The notes below the pieces were generated by a model. It was not told the origin of the DNA and did no database searches. It saw nothing but the letters and a program-made list of their open reading frames with translations. A program made the position numbers and the translations under genes. This document shows, piece after piece, positions 1 through 9,188 of a stretch of 64,000 bases of DNA (positions are counted from its first letter, which is position 1; every line of letters begins with the position of its first letter). Origin of the DNA: Thalassospira profundimaris WP0211 (GTDB taxonomy: Bacteria; Pseudomonadota; Alphaproteobacteria; Rhodospirillales; Thalassospiraceae); contig NZ_AMRN01000006.1 of NCBI RefSeq assembly GCF_000300275.1, forward strand, positions 1-64,000. The letters run 5' to 3'.

Positions 1-31
1 GTCGCAGGTTCGAGTCCTGCTGCCGGAGCCA
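1..31 (+). tRNA. tRNA 3' part, probably tRNA-Asn
   Basis: Only the 3' end lies in the window. The T-stem GCAGG (4-8) pairs with CCTGC (16-20) around the loop TTCGAGT, followed by seven acceptor bases (21-27), discriminator G28 and an encoded CCA (29-31). The acceptor strand implies a 5' end of TCCGGCA, and with the G discriminator this fits alphaproteobacterial tRNA-Asn. The anticodon is outside the window, so the identity is inferred. Confidence 0.75.
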
Positions 32-35
32 ATTA

Positions 36-70
36 AAAAGGGACCGAACGTAATGTTCGGTCCCTTTTGC
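36..70 (+). terminator. Rho-independent terminator of the tRNA
   Basis: A perfect 14-bp stem (36-49 with 55-68) closes a 5-base loop, and the 3' arm ends in TTTT followed by a second T-rich stretch. It begins four bases after the tRNA CCA end. Confidence 0.85.
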
Positions 71-101
71 TTTTGATCGTCAAAACACGGATGTTTACCC
101 C

Positions 102-416
102 ATGAAAACCATCAAAATCGACCTTCGCGAAGTTGAACTCGCCACCCTTTCCGGGCCGACCCGCGGATGGTTGATTACGGGCGAAGGCGGGATCATTCAT
201 GGCTTGGTGCACCCGATTGACGGGGATCTGTTCACGATCTCGTCGACGACCGATGCCCGGATACAGGCGTTTGGCTGGTGCCCGATGTTCGACAGTCTGG
301 CCCATGTCCAAGCCGACCTTGAAATCGCGCTTGCCATGAGCTCGCAGGATGAAGTTGAAGCCTGGCTTGAAGAGTCCGAGCGATTTGACGACGGGCATCA
401 TGGTCACGTGCATTAA
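102..416 (+). CDS. Small conserved-looking protein of unknown function
   Basis: A 104-residue soluble protein that I do not recognise. It has no signal peptide or membrane segment. The N-terminal half looks like mixed beta structure (residues 1-60, rich in Gly, Ile and Thr), then a helix-like acidic stretch (about 66-95), and it ends in a short histidine-rich tail, DDGHHGHVH, which could bind a metal. Codon use resembles the neighbours and no other frame here is credible. No good ribosome binding site precedes the ATG. It stands alone between a tRNA terminator and the acetyltransferase gene. Confidence 0.6.
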   Translation: MKTIKIDLREVELATLSGPTRGWLITGEGGIIHGLVHPIDGDLFTISSTTDARIQAFGWCPMFDSLAHVQADLEIALAMSSQDEVEAWLEESERFDDGHHGHVH

Positions 417-651
417 TCGTGACGCCAGACCTCCGCACTTCATGCCTCCCGTAGCCTGTTGCATCGCACTGCCATAAAAACTTCGTGTTTGCAGCGCTTT
501 ATTGATGCACAGCAAATCAATATAATTGGCATCGCTCTAAAATATCGCACTGCATCATGATGGTACGCTGAAAAAACAGCGCATGCATCACCATATAGGG
601 CGAGTTGGCCGAAATCTGGCCGGCCCACACAGGACAAGGCGCAAACTGGCG

Positions 652-3342
652 ATGAGTACAATCAACCTCGATCATCTGTTTAAACCGAAATCGGTCGCCG
701 TGATTGGCGCTTCCAATCGGCCGCACTCCGTCGGCAGCGTGATTATGAAGAACCTGCTTGCCGGTGGATTTGACGGGCCGATCATGCCAGTTAACCCACG
801 CAGTCAGTCAATCGGTGGCGTTCTGGCCTACCCCGACGTCAATAGCCTGCCCGTGGTGCCAGAGCTTGCCGTCATCTGTGTTCCGCCCAAAGGTGTCGTT
901 CCGGTTATGGAGTGCCTGGCGGAAAAAGGCTGCCTTGCCGCGATTGTCCTGACCGCAGGCCTGAGTGCGGAACAATATGATGACAATCGCACGGTCAAAC
1001 AGGCGATGCTTGATATTGCGGCCTCCAAGAAGATGCGTCTGCTTGGTCCGAATTGCCTTGGCCTGATGGTGCCGGGCATTGGCCTGAATGCCAGCTTCAG
1101 CCATCAAAGCATTGGCAATGGCAAGATTGCCTTTGTTTCGCAATCAGGCGCCCTGTGTACTGCCGTTCTCGACTGGGCTGCTGCACGCGGAATTGGGTTC
1201 TCCCACTTTATTTCGCTGGGTGAATGCGATGACGTCGATTTTGGTGACGTCATCGATTATCTGGGCTCGGATCCCGATACCCGCGCGATCATGCTTTATA
1301 TTGAGTCCATTCACGAACGCCGAAGCTTTATCTCGGCCGCTCGTGCCGCATCGCGTAACAAACCGATCCTGTGCATCAAATCCGGTCGCTTTGCCGAGGG
1401 TGCAGCTGCGGCCGCATCTCACACCGGTGCGCTTGCCGGCGCCGATGACGTCTTTGACGCCGCCATCAAACGTGCCGGTGTTTTGCGCGTGTACACGGTA
1501 AGCGAAATGTTCTCGGCGGCTGAAACGCTGTCGCGCATGCGCCCGTTCCGTGGTGACAAGCTTGGCATCGTGACAAACGGTGGCGGGATCGGGGTGCTTG
1601 CGGTTGACGCCCTAATCGAAAGACATGGCCAGTTGGCCCACCTTGACGACGAAACCATTGCAGCCCTTGACGAAGTCCTGCCGCCGACCTGGTCGCACGC
1701 AAACCCGGTTGATATCATCGGCGATGCACCGGGTGAACGTTATGCCAAGACCATTGACGTTGTCCTGAAGGACAAAAATATCGACAGCTTGCTGGTGATG
1801 CATGCGCCGACGGCCATAACCGATCCGGTCGAAGTCGCACAGGGTGTGATCGACACCATCAAGAACAGCAAGAAAAACATCCTGACCAATTGGGTTGGCG
1901 AGGCCACCGTGGCCGAGGCGCGTAACATGTTCTATGCGGCTGGTATTCCGACCTATCGTACGCCGGAAAATGCTGTTGCAGCCTTCCAGCACATGGTCAA
2001 TTTCCGCAAGCTGCAAGAACTCCTGATGGAAACACCGCCTTCGGTGCCGCACGACTACACACCGGATGTCGACAAAGCGCGCAGCATCATTCACGCCGCC
2101 ATTCATGCCGGACGTCACATGCTGACCGAGCCGGAAGCGAAATCGGTTCTGGAATGCTTTGGCATCAATACCGTCAAAACTTATGCCGCCCTTAATGTTG
2201 ACGATGCGGTTAGCAAGGCAGAAAAGATCGGTCGCCCGGTCGCACTCAAGATCCTGTCGGACGACATCAGCCACAAGTCCGATGTCGGCGGCGTGATCCT
2301 GAACCTTGAAAACGGTGAGGAAGTTCGTGCCGCAGCCGAAAAAATGCAGCGCGTTATTGGCAAGAAATTCCCCGAAGCCCGCCTGCGCGGTTTCACCGTT
2401 CAGGAAATGGTCAAACGTGACGGCGCGCGTGAATTGATTGTCGGCATGACCACCGACCCGATCTTTGGCCCCGTGATCCTGTTCGGGCATGGCGGTGTAG
2501 AAGTCGAAGTTGTCCGCGACCGCGCCATGGCCTTGCCGCCGCTGAACATGAAGCTTGCCCGTGAACTGGTTGAAGGCACACGCATTCATAAACTTCTGCA
2601 AGGTTACCGTGATGTCCCGGCGGTCAACCTCGAAGAACTTTACATGACCTTAGTGCGGCTTTCGCAGCTGGTTGTGCAGTTGGGCGAAGTTGTCGAACTT
2701 GATATGAACCCGCTTCTGGCCGACCGTGAAGGTGTGATTGCGCTCGATGCCCGTATCAAGGTAACGCCAAAGGTTGTAAGCGACGAACAGCGCCTGGCCA
2801 TTCATCCCTACCCGCGCCATTTGAAAGTAAAGGTGGTGATGGATGACGGGACGACCTATTTGCTGCGTCCGATCAAGCCCGAAGATGAACCGGCCCACTA
2901 CGAATTTATGTCGCGGCTAACCCCGGAAGATATTCACTTCCGGTTCTTCGGCTCGGTCCGTGAATTGCCGCATTCGGAAATGGCCCGTCAGACGCAGCTT
3001 GATTACGACCGCGATATGGCCTTCCTTGCCATCCTGCCAAACGGTGATCAGGAAGGCGAAATTCACGGTATCGTTCAGGTTGTGATTGATCCGAACAACG
3101 AGAAAGCCGAATACGCGATTATGGTGCGTTCCGATATCAAGGGGCGCGGTCTTGGCCGCATTCTGATGGAAAAGATGATCGAATTCTGCCGCCGCAAGGG
3201 CACAGAAACCTTCATCGGTCAGGTTCTGCCAAATAACCGTCGGATGTTGACCCTATGCGAAAGCCTTGGCTTCAGCCGCAAATTCATCCCGGATGAAGAG
3301 GTGTTTGAAGTCACCCTGCCCTTGCAGCGTGCCCCGGAATAA
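652..3342 (+). CDS. patZ: Pat/PatZ-type protein lysine acetyltransferase fused to an NDP-forming acyl-CoA ligase module
   Basis: An 896-residue protein of the PatZ/YfiQ/Pka family, which acetylates lysines of enzymes such as acetyl-CoA synthetase using acetyl-CoA. A CoA-binding Rossmann domain (about 10-110, VAVIGAS) is followed by two succinyl-CoA-ligase-like domains (SQSGAL near 160, SHTGALAG at 256-263), an ATP-grasp domain (about 490-700, with LSDDISHKSDVGG) and a C-terminal GNAT domain (about 725-890, with a GRGLGR acetyl-CoA loop). Size and order match E. coli PatZ. His257 in SHTGALAG corresponds to the phosphohistidine of active ADP-forming ligases. The start is placed at the second in-frame ATG because the upstream extension is Arg/His-rich and unlike the family. 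It appears monocistronic. Confidence 0.93.
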   Translation: MSTINLDHLFKPKSVAVIGASNRPHSVGSVIMKNLLAGGFDGPIMPVNPRSQSIGGVLAYPDVNSLPVVPELAVICVPPKGVVPVMECLAEKGCLAAIVLTAGLSAEQYDDNRTVKQAMLDIAASKKMRLLGPNCLGLMVPGIGLNASFSHQSIGNGKIAFVSQSGALCTAVLDWAAARGIGFSHFISLGECDDVDFGDVIDYLGSDPDTRAIMLYIESIHERRSFISAARAASRNKPILCIKSGRFAEGAAAAASHTGALAGADDVFDAAIKRAGVLRVYTVSEMFSAAETLSRMRPFRGDKLGIVTNGGGIGVLAVDALIERHGQLAHLDDETIAALDEVLPPTWSHANPVDIIGDAPGERYAKTIDVVLKDKNIDSLLVMHAPTAITDPVEVAQGVIDTIKNSKKNILTNWVGEATVAEARNMFYAAGIPTYRTPENAVAAFQHMVNFRKLQELLMETPPSVPHDYTPDVDKARSIIHAAIHAGRHMLTEPEAKSVLECFGINTVKTYAALNVDDAVSKAEKIGRPVALKILSDDISHKSDVGGVILNLENGEEVRAAAEKMQRVIGKKFPEARLRGFTVQEMVKRDGARELIVGMTTDPIFGPVILFGHGGVEVEVVRDRAMALPPLNMKLARELVEGTRIHKLLQGYRDVPAVNLEELYMTLVRLSQLVVQLGEVVELDMNPLLADREGVIALDARIKVTPKVVSDEQRLAIHPYPRHLKVKVVMDDGTTYLLRPIKPEDEPAHYEFMSRLTPEDIHFRFFGSVRELPHSEMARQTQLDYDRDMAFLAILPNGDQEGEIHGIVQVVIDPNNEKAEYAIMVRSDIKGRGLGRILMEKMIEFCRRKGTETFIGQVLPNNRRMLTLCESLGFSRKFIPDEEVFEVTLPLQRAPE

Positions 3343-3366
3343 GCCGCATCACCATCACCAAAAACC

Positions 3367-3397
3367 AAAAGCCCGCTAAAACACCGGGCTTTTTCGT
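3367..3397 (+). terminator. Terminator after patZ
   Basis: AAAAGCCCG (3367-3375) pairs with CGGGCTTTT (3386-3394) around a short loop, continuing into a T run. It lies 25 bases past the patZ stop. The A-rich 5' side could also stop transcription of the convergent MerR gene. Confidence 0.8.
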
Positions 3398-3420
3398 TTC
3401 ATGCAGAAGCTTCAATAATT

Positions 3421-3858
3421 TCAGGCGGTTTCTGCGACAAGCTTGGCCTTGATATCGGCAACGGCCTTTTCCGGATCAATGCCCTTTTCTCGAAGCGAAT
3501 CAATTGCTTCATTCTCAATCGTGCGCAGTTCCTTCAAGGTCGTCTGCACGTCTTCAAGCTGCTGTTCAAGCTCCTCGATCCGGCGACGTCCGACCAGCAT
3601 CAGATGCGCAAGCTGTTCAGACCGACTGCGGTCTGCGTCATAGAGATCGATATACTCCTTGATATCCTCAAGCGAGAAACCAAGACGCTTGCCACGCAGC
3701 ACCAGCATCAGCCGCGCCCGGTCACGGTAATTGTATACGCGCGTCGCACCTGCACGCTGTGGTGCAAGCAGGTTTTTGGTTTCGTAAAACCGGATCGCAC
3801 GTGGCGTGATATCAAATTCTTCTGCCAGCTCGGTAATGCTATAAAGCTTATCGTTCAT
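3421..3858 (-). CDS. MerR-family transcriptional regulator (LiuR-like)
   Basis: A 145-residue MerR protein. An N-terminal winged helix-turn-helix (residues 4-25, ITELAEEFDITPRAIRFYE) is followed by the wing (about 35-45), a dimerisation helix and a coiled coil (about 85-120). There is no cysteine, so it is not a metal sensor of the MerR/CueR/ZntR type. The sequence resembles alphaproteobacterial regulators of branched-chain amino acid or acyl-CoA catabolism, but no such genes lie nearby, so the ligand is unknown. The ATG at 3858 is preferred over one 36 bases upstream because it puts the helix-turn-helix at the usual distance from the N-terminus. Confidence 0.88.
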   Translation of the reverse strand: MNDKLYSITELAEEFDITPRAIRFYETKNLLAPQRAGATRVYNYRDRARLMLVLRGKRLGFSLEDIKEYIDLYDADRSRSEQLAHLMLVGRRRIEELEQQLEDVQTTLKELRTIENEAIDSLREKGIDPEKAVADIKAKLVAETA

Positions 3859-3978
3859 GTTTTTTCTTGTTTGTTGAATGCGGTGCTTCACCATCGCAAC
3901 ATTCCGACAGCCCAGTCAACTGATTTACGCATACGTAAGCCCATAACACCCGGTGCCGGGCGTTACGAAGACGTCCTG

Positions 3979-5472
3979 TCAATCATTGTAAACAGGCAAA
4001 CCTCGAACGTAATCAAGATCGACGGGAACATAGTCCGGTCCCTCGAAGATCTCCCCATCTGTCAAGGCGCCAGGCCAGAATGCACGGTGAGACAACCATG
4101 TCCCGCCATCGGGCATCGGGATGCTCAGTGTGTCGCAATACCCTTCGCGATGTTGCGCGCGAAGATCAAAACGCCCGGACAGCCCATCTTCGAACAACGG
4201 GCCATTGGAAACGCGCGGATCACGCAAAACACCATCATAGGGATCAAACACCGCCGGATATGTCGGATGGTTGGCAAGATCGCCGTCAAACGAAACAGGC
4301 AATGGACCATCTGCCGACAGAGAAAGTTTGTCGGCCGGACCAAAGAATGTCTGATCCAGTGGCATCAGGTCTTCGGGGAGTTTTGTCGGATCGGCGTGTT
4401 CAATCGCATTGCGGGCATTGATCAGACCGCGCGTCGTACCCTTCTTGATGTATTTCTGGCGCAGGAAAAAGCTGTTGTGCAGGCAGGCGGAAATATAATC
4501 GGGCTGGGCCACTGATCCGCCCTTGCCCAGTTTGAAAACAGCACCGCCGTTATTCTCGTCCCCTTCTGGGCCCGGGCGGCTGTCAAACCAGCAGATATTG
4601 CCAAAATAATACCAAAACCCGCCACGTACACCGTCCTGCGAAAACAGCTTATGGCAATTATAAAACCGGTTGCGGCCGATCCACCAGCCAACAGCCGTTG
4701 CTTCGGGCTCTATCGGGTTGTCGCGGATATATCTGAACCGGTTGTCAAAGATCCTGACGTCGCGGTTAAAGCTGCCGACCGGTGCATCCAGATTATGTTG
4801 GGATACATCCATCCGAACGCCGTTATAACAATCACAGATATCGTTTCGGATGATTTCGACATCCCCGATAATATCATCAGATCCAAAGAACGCCCCGTTG
4901 AGGTAGCGATATTCGACCTCGATAACATTGCCATCTTCGTCCTTGCCGTCGTGAATTTCATCCCAGCGGATCTGACGCCAGATATCGGGGTTTTGGACCC
5001 AACGGCAACTCGTGATCAAGATGCCGCGGGTTTGTTCGCCGTTGGCATAAAAGGCATAGGTGCCTTCGGTGATATCAAGGTCGCTAAACGCCAGATGCTG
5101 ACTGTTTTCGATATAAACAGCACTTGGCCAAGCCCGCTTGATGGTAAAAAGCTCAAGCCGGATATGGGCCACATCAATCAATTGGAAAACGGCATAACCG
5201 TCGCGTCCCGGATTACTTGCCGAAACGGAAGGATCAGGAAGCTTTGCCGCGTCGATTATCGCATCGGGTTCGCCGCGCACAATGATCGGTTGATCAGCCG
5301 TTCCACTGCGCGGGAAACGCAAAGGTTCATCGAAGCAATAATACCCCGCAATCATCCGGATCATTTGCCCGGGTCGGCTTTGCGCAATCGCCTGATCAAG
5401 GGTCAATGCCGGGCGGATTTTGGCATCAATCCAGTGTTCTTGCCCGTCACTCGATACGTAAACAACTTCCAT
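3979..5472 (-). CDS. Right-handed parallel beta-helix protein, probably cytoplasmic
   Basis: A 497-residue protein. Its N-terminal segment (about 20-75) has the cap layout typical of pectate-lyase-like folds: a TLDQAIAQSRPGQMI strand, then a PLRFPRSGTADQPIIVRG rung. The middle (about 100-330) contains repeated short strand-turn units with Asn, Asp and aromatic residues (IYIEN, VEIIRND, VRIFDNRF, WWIGRNRFYNC). Such folds occur in polysaccharide lyases, hydrolases and adhesins. I see no catalytic signature that would fix a reaction. No signal peptide follows the start, which is chosen for its GGGAGGG ribosome site. It stands alone between the ECF operon and the MerR gene. Confidence 0.7.
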   Translation of the reverse strand: MEVVYVSSDGQEHWIDAKIRPALTLDQAIAQSRPGQMIRMIAGYYCFDEPLRFPRSGTADQPIIVRGEPDAIIDAAKLPDPSVSASNPGRDGYAVFQLIDVAHIRLELFTIKRAWPSAVYIENSQHLAFSDLDITEGTYAFYANGEQTRGILITSCRWVQNPDIWRQIRWDEIHDGKDEDGNVIEVEYRYLNGAFFGSDDIIGDVEIIRNDICDCYNGVRMDVSQHNLDAPVGSFNRDVRIFDNRFRYIRDNPIEPEATAVGWWIGRNRFYNCHKLFSQDGVRGGFWYYFGNICWFDSRPGPEGDENNGGAVFKLGKGGSVAQPDYISACLHNSFFLRQKYIKKGTTRGLINARNAIEHADPTKLPEDLMPLDQTFFGPADKLSLSADGPLPVSFDGDLANHPTYPAVFDPYDGVLRDPRVSNGPLFEDGLSGRFDLRAQHREGYCDTLSIPMPDGGTWLSHRAFWPGALTDGEIFEGPDYVPVDLDYVRGLPVYND

Positions 5473-5654
5473 AACCCGCCCTCCCTGTTTGGATTGCAAA
5501 ACCATAACGTAAAACAACCACAGGCCAAGTCTGTTGTTTCAGGCGCGCTTTGGAGGCACCCGAATTCATACCCTCATACTTTTTGAAATGTCACCACTCG
5601 CCCGGCAAAACGCCAACGTGAGCTTTCCTCACATTCGGGTTTTGACCCCATTCC

Positions 5655-7070
5655 CTAGACCCTATCACCGCTTTCCATCGGCCATTTTGTATGGTGGCTG
5701 TCGATCACAAAGCGATGCTTGTGGGTTACAGGCGGGTGGAAGTGCCGATGCCGGTGCTTGTCTGTTTCGGCCGTATCTTCATGAACATGGACGTGATGCG
5801 GGTCACTATGGTCGTGCGGATGTTCGTGCCAGAACCCCGGATGACTGTGTTTGATTTCAAGTCTGTCTTCCTTCGGCCATAGCATGACAGCAACAAGCAC
5901 AGAACCGATTGCCATGCCCCCGGATGCCAGAAAAGCCGCCGACAGATCCGCCAAACTTCCCAGCCAGCCAACGATGCCATACGCAAACAACCACCCGCCA
6001 TGTGAAAGTGCGAAGTTGGCCGCAAAAAACGCAGAACGATCCCCGTCCCCGGCAGACCGCTGCACAAGCCGTCCACCGGGGGTCTGGGCAAATGTTGTAC
6101 CTGCCCCGGCAATCAGCCACAGAATTGCAAACGCGAAGACCGACGCCAAATCTGAAATCATCAAGACACCGCCAAGCAACATCGCGACCGCGGCAGCGAC
6201 AATACCTGCCAACATCAGATGGCGTTCACCGACGCGTTCGATCAGCCGCGGGATCAGGAATGCCGCACACATTGATCCGGCGCCGGCACAAGCCAGAAAA
6301 CTTGTCGTTAGCAACTCTGTCCCGCCAAGAATGCCACGCGTCAGAACCACGGTATTGACGATGATCATTGCCCCAACCGATGAGACGGCAAAATAAACGG
6401 CCAGAAGCCCGCGCAAACGCGGCGTCTTGAGATAAGCCACAATGCCAAACACCGTATTGGCATAAATGCCGCCAGTCCGATCCGTTGGCGCGGCCTGCGG
6501 GATCTGTGCTGTCATGATCAGCAAAGCCGAGATTGCAAAGGTCAGACTATTGGCCAAAAACAGACTATCAAACGACCACACAACCAAAAGGGCCGCGGCC
6601 AAGGCCGGGCTGACCAGATTTTCAAGGTCATAGGCCAGCCGCGCGTAAGAAAGACCCTTGGTATATGCCTTTTCATCGGGAAGGATTTCCGGGATGATCG
6701 CCTGAAACACAGGGGTAAAGGCGGCCGAAGCCGCGTTTACGACAAACACCAGAACGAAAATCTGCCAGACCTGATCAACAAAGGGCAGACAAAGCACGAT
6801 CCCCGCGCGCAACACATCCAATCCGACCAGCCACATCCGACGCGGCAACAGATGCGCCATGCCCCCTGCCACCGGCGCGATCACGAGATAGGCCACCATT
6901 TTCAAAACAAGAATGGAACCGAGCACCCGACCAGCATCATCACCGGCAAGGTCATAAGCCAACAACGATAGCGCCACTGTCGTCAGCCCAGTCCCGATCA
7001 GGGACGTAATCTGGGCGGAAAACAGATGGCGAAAGGCCGGTTTGGAAAACGGGGATAGGTTGGATGTCAT
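5655..7070 (-). CDS. MFS transporter with histidine-rich C-terminal tail, last gene of the metal operon
   Basis: A 471-residue MFS protein with about twelve hydrophobic segments in residues 15-405. The cytoplasmic end (about 410-470) has about 18 histidines in roughly 57 residues, in HxH and HPHDHSDPHH runs, as expected for a metal-binding tail. It begins 36 bases after the ECF ATPase gene on the same strand, so it is probably co-transcribed and controlled by the upstream cobalamin riboswitch. A role in exporting or balancing Co or Ni is inference from the tail and context. MFS sequence alone does not set the direction. A GTG lies just before the chosen ATG and could be the start instead. Confidence 0.8.
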   Translation of the reverse strand: MTSNLSPFSKPAFRHLFSAQITSLIGTGLTTVALSLLAYDLAGDDAGRVLGSILVLKMVAYLVIAPVAGGMAHLLPRRMWLVGLDVLRAGIVLCLPFVDQVWQIFVLVFVVNAASAAFTPVFQAIIPEILPDEKAYTKGLSYARLAYDLENLVSPALAAALLVVWSFDSLFLANSLTFAISALLIMTAQIPQAAPTDRTGGIYANTVFGIVAYLKTPRLRGLLAVYFAVSSVGAMIIVNTVVLTRGILGGTELLTTSFLACAGAGSMCAAFLIPRLIERVGERHLMLAGIVAAAVAMLLGGVLMISDLASVFAFAILWLIAGAGTTFAQTPGGRLVQRSAGDGDRSAFFAANFALSHGGWLFAYGIVGWLGSLADLSAAFLASGGMAIGSVLVAVMLWPKEDRLEIKHSHPGFWHEHPHDHSDPHHVHVHEDTAETDKHRHRHFHPPVTHKHRFVIDSHHTKWPMESGDRV

Positions 7071-7106
7071 CACCGCCCTTTCATGCTCGTCCGAGGCAAA
7101 GGACCC

Positions 7107-7814
7107 TCAGGATGCGGCCTCGGCCTGGTTCGCGCGTTCGCTGGCCATGCATTTCTTGTCTGGCAATTGAAGCACTTTTCCCGTGCGCAATTCAATAATC
7201 CGCGTTGCAAGTTTCCGTCTGAAATGCGGATCGTGTGACACCAGGATCATGGCTTGTGGCAGCCCCAGAAGGATTTCTTCAAGTCGGCGCAGGTTTTCTT
7301 CATCAAGTGCGTTTGTCGGCTCATCAAGCAGCAAAACATCGGGCTTCATGGCAAGAACAGCGGCCACCGAAACCAGCCGTTTTTCGCCGCCTGACAGCTC
7401 GTGCGTAATCCGTTCACGCAGGTGTTTGAGATGCAGTTGATCCAGGACCTCATCCACAATCGCAAGGGCTTCCTCGCGACTGGCCCCCAAGTTTAGCGGA
7501 CCAAAGGCGATGTCCTCAATCACGGTCGGGCAAAACAGCTGGTCATCGGGGTCCTGCACGATAAACCCAACCCGGCAGCGCAAATCGTGAAATTCGGCAT
7601 CGGTCACACGCGGGGTGCCAAAGGCACGAATTTCGCCCGCATGTGGCTTAATCAGGCCGACAAGAATACGCAAAAGCGTGCTTTTACCAGCCCCATTCGG
7701 CCCCGCAAGAAACAGACGTTCGCCCGGATCAAGCGTCAGACTGACACGATCGAGCACATTCTGCCCTGCCCGATAACCATAGGAAATATCATTCAATTCA
7801 ATAAGCGACGACAT
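7107..7814 (-). CDS. cbiO: ECF metal transporter ATPase (CbiO/NikO)
   Basis: A 235-residue ABC ATPase that energises uptake of Co2+ or Ni2+ with the CbiQ and CbiM/NikM proteins. Walker A is GPNGAGKST (38-46). The Q-loop lies in VGFIVQDPDDQLF, a wording typical of ECF A-components. The signature is LSGGEKRLV, Walker B is LLLDEPTNALD, and the switch histidine is in LVSHD. All catalytic residues are present. Its start overlaps the end of cbiQ by 17 bases, which indicates translational coupling. The C-terminus is short, with no extra domain. Confidence 0.93.
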   Translation of the reverse strand: MSSLIELNDISYGYRAGQNVLDRVSLTLDPGERLFLAGPNGAGKSTLLRILVGLIKPHAGEIRAFGTPRVTDAEFHDLRCRVGFIVQDPDDQLFCPTVIEDIAFGPLNLGASREEALAIVDEVLDQLHLKHLRERITHELSGGEKRLVSVAAVLAMKPDVLLLDEPTNALDEENLRRLEEILLGLPQAMILVSHDPHFRRKLATRIIELRTGKVLQLPDKKCMASERANQAEAAS

Positions 7815-8595
7815 ACATGAGATCCATCAGGACAAGGGCAATAATCAGGGCAAGGAAGAAAACGGCAAATGCGCCGTCACGACGCTTGAATGCCAGATCA
7901 TCTATCATCGGGAAATGACCACTAAATCCGCGGCATTTCATGGCTTCAAGCACACGTTCGGCCCGTTCAAGCGATCGCACCACCAACATGCCAAACAAAT
8001 AGCCAAAAGACCGGTAGGTATGGGCATTGTTACGGGCCTTAAACCCGCGAAGTTTCATCGCCATGCGAAGACGATGATATTCGTCATGAAGCACCGAAAT
8101 ATAGCGCACCGTAAACATCATCAGATGCACCAGAACCGGCGGACATTTCAGACGATATAGCGTATGGCCAAGCGTCACCGGCGTCATACCCGAAAGCAGG
8201 CTTAGCATCATCAGGACAACCGCATTGGCCCGAATGCCGACAAGGATGGCATGCATCAGCCCTTCCTTGCTGGCCTCTGCCCCAAGGATCGAAAACATCG
8301 GTGTGCCAGGGGTCGTAAACGGCAACATTACCAGCATGACGATGATGAACCCGTCCATGGCAGCCATGCGTTTCAGGGTTACGCGCAGCGGCAAGTCCGT
8401 CAGGCTCATGGTAATGGCGGCAAATATCAGGGCACCGAGTGCAAATTCGATCTGATGCAGGGCCACCACGACAATTGCAAAAACACAGGCCGCGACCACC
8501 CTTACCCTTGGATCGAACGTTCCGACGAATGACGGTGAATGTCCGCCACGCGCCTGAACGCTCAGGGGTTGGTCATGTCCGAAAAGGTGGCTCAT
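7798..8595 (-). CDS. cbiQ: ECF metal transporter transmembrane coupling protein (CbiQ/NikQ)
   Basis: A 265-residue T-component of an energy-coupling-factor transporter, in the inner membrane. About five or six hydrophobic segments are visible (30-65, 75-100, 110-135, 238-262). Both coupling motifs that dock on the ATPase are present, MAMKLRGF (about 180) and AMKCRGF (about 218), with the family's Ala-x-x-Arg-Gly core. The start overlaps the preceding NikL-like gene by ATGA. Family and context fit cobalt or nickel import. Confidence 0.92.
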   Translation of the reverse strand: MSHLFGHDQPLSVQARGGHSPSFVGTFDPRVRVVAACVFAIVVVALHQIEFALGALIFAAITMSLTDLPLRVTLKRMAAMDGFIIVMLVMLPFTTPGTPMFSILGAEASKEGLMHAILVGIRANAVVLMMLSLLSGMTPVTLGHTLYRLKCPPVLVHLMMFTVRYISVLHDEYHRLRMAMKLRGFKARNNAHTYRSFGYLFGMLVVRSLERAERVLEAMKCRGFSGHFPMIDDLAFKRRDGAFAVFFLALIIALVLMDLMYVVAY

Positions 8596-9188
8596 GCGTT
8601 GGGTGCTTTTGCTCTTAGCCGTCGCGCAGCGATGTAATAAATGATCCCGAAGGCACCGAATATATAGCCAATGCCGCCCAGAATCGATTGAAGATCATTC
8701 TTTTCCTTATAGGCCGTGAGCTCGCGCCTGAGCGGACGCAATTCGTCACGCACGATGGTCGCAATGATTTCTTCCTGCTCGCGGGTAATCGCAGGCCCAG
8801 CGTTTGATCCTACGCCTGATGCAACCGGTGTCTTTGACGATGCTGTTTGTACAGCCGCATCAACATCCGTCAGGTCCGCAATGGCAAAGGTTGCCTCGGC
8901 AACGTGCCCTGCCCCGAGATCGGCACGAAATCGCAGGTCAATCTTTTGGCTTGGCATGTAGACAAAGAAACCGTCACCGTCGGTGGTAACTTCATCAATC
9001 TTGTTGCCATCAAGATCAAAGATCTCAACAAGCGTGTTTTCGGCCATGACACCGTTGGAGAAACCGATTTCACCTTCGATGTTCGAACCGCTTGGAAACA
9101 GAGATGCGATAACCTTGTGCGCCTGTGCAGGTGCGGTGCCGAACACAAGCATGCCAAGCGCAAAGACCAGCATAAGTGACCTAGCCAT
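8592..9188 (-). CDS. NikL-like accessory subunit of the ECF metal transporter
   Basis: A 198-residue protein: signal peptide (1-22, ending AQA), a periplasmic beta-sandwich domain of carboxypeptidase-regulatory type (about 25-110), a linker, and a C-terminal membrane helix (about 165-188) followed by basic residues. This is the architecture of NikL, which replaces the small CbiN/NikN subunit in some alphaproteobacterial Ni/Co importers. Predicted signal cleavage leaves histidine as the first residue (HKVIASLF). The start is the ATG that overlaps the cbiM stop by eight bases; a longer frame upstream runs inside cbiM and is ignored. Confidence 0.82.
   Translation of the reverse strand: MARSLMLVFALGMLVFGTAPAQAHKVIASLFPSGSNIEGEIGFSNGVMAENTLVEIFDLDGNKIDEVTTDGDGFFVYMPSQKIDLRFRADLGAGHVAEATFAIADLTDVDAAVQTASSKTPVASGVGSNAGPAITREQEEIIATIVRDELRPLRRELTAYKEKNDLQSILGGIGYIFGAFGIIYYIAARRLRAKAPNA

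Noticed and set aside
1612-2601. A 329-codon frame on the minus strand inside patZ.
   Set aside because: It is a shadow of the patZ coding frame; the product has no recognisable motifs.
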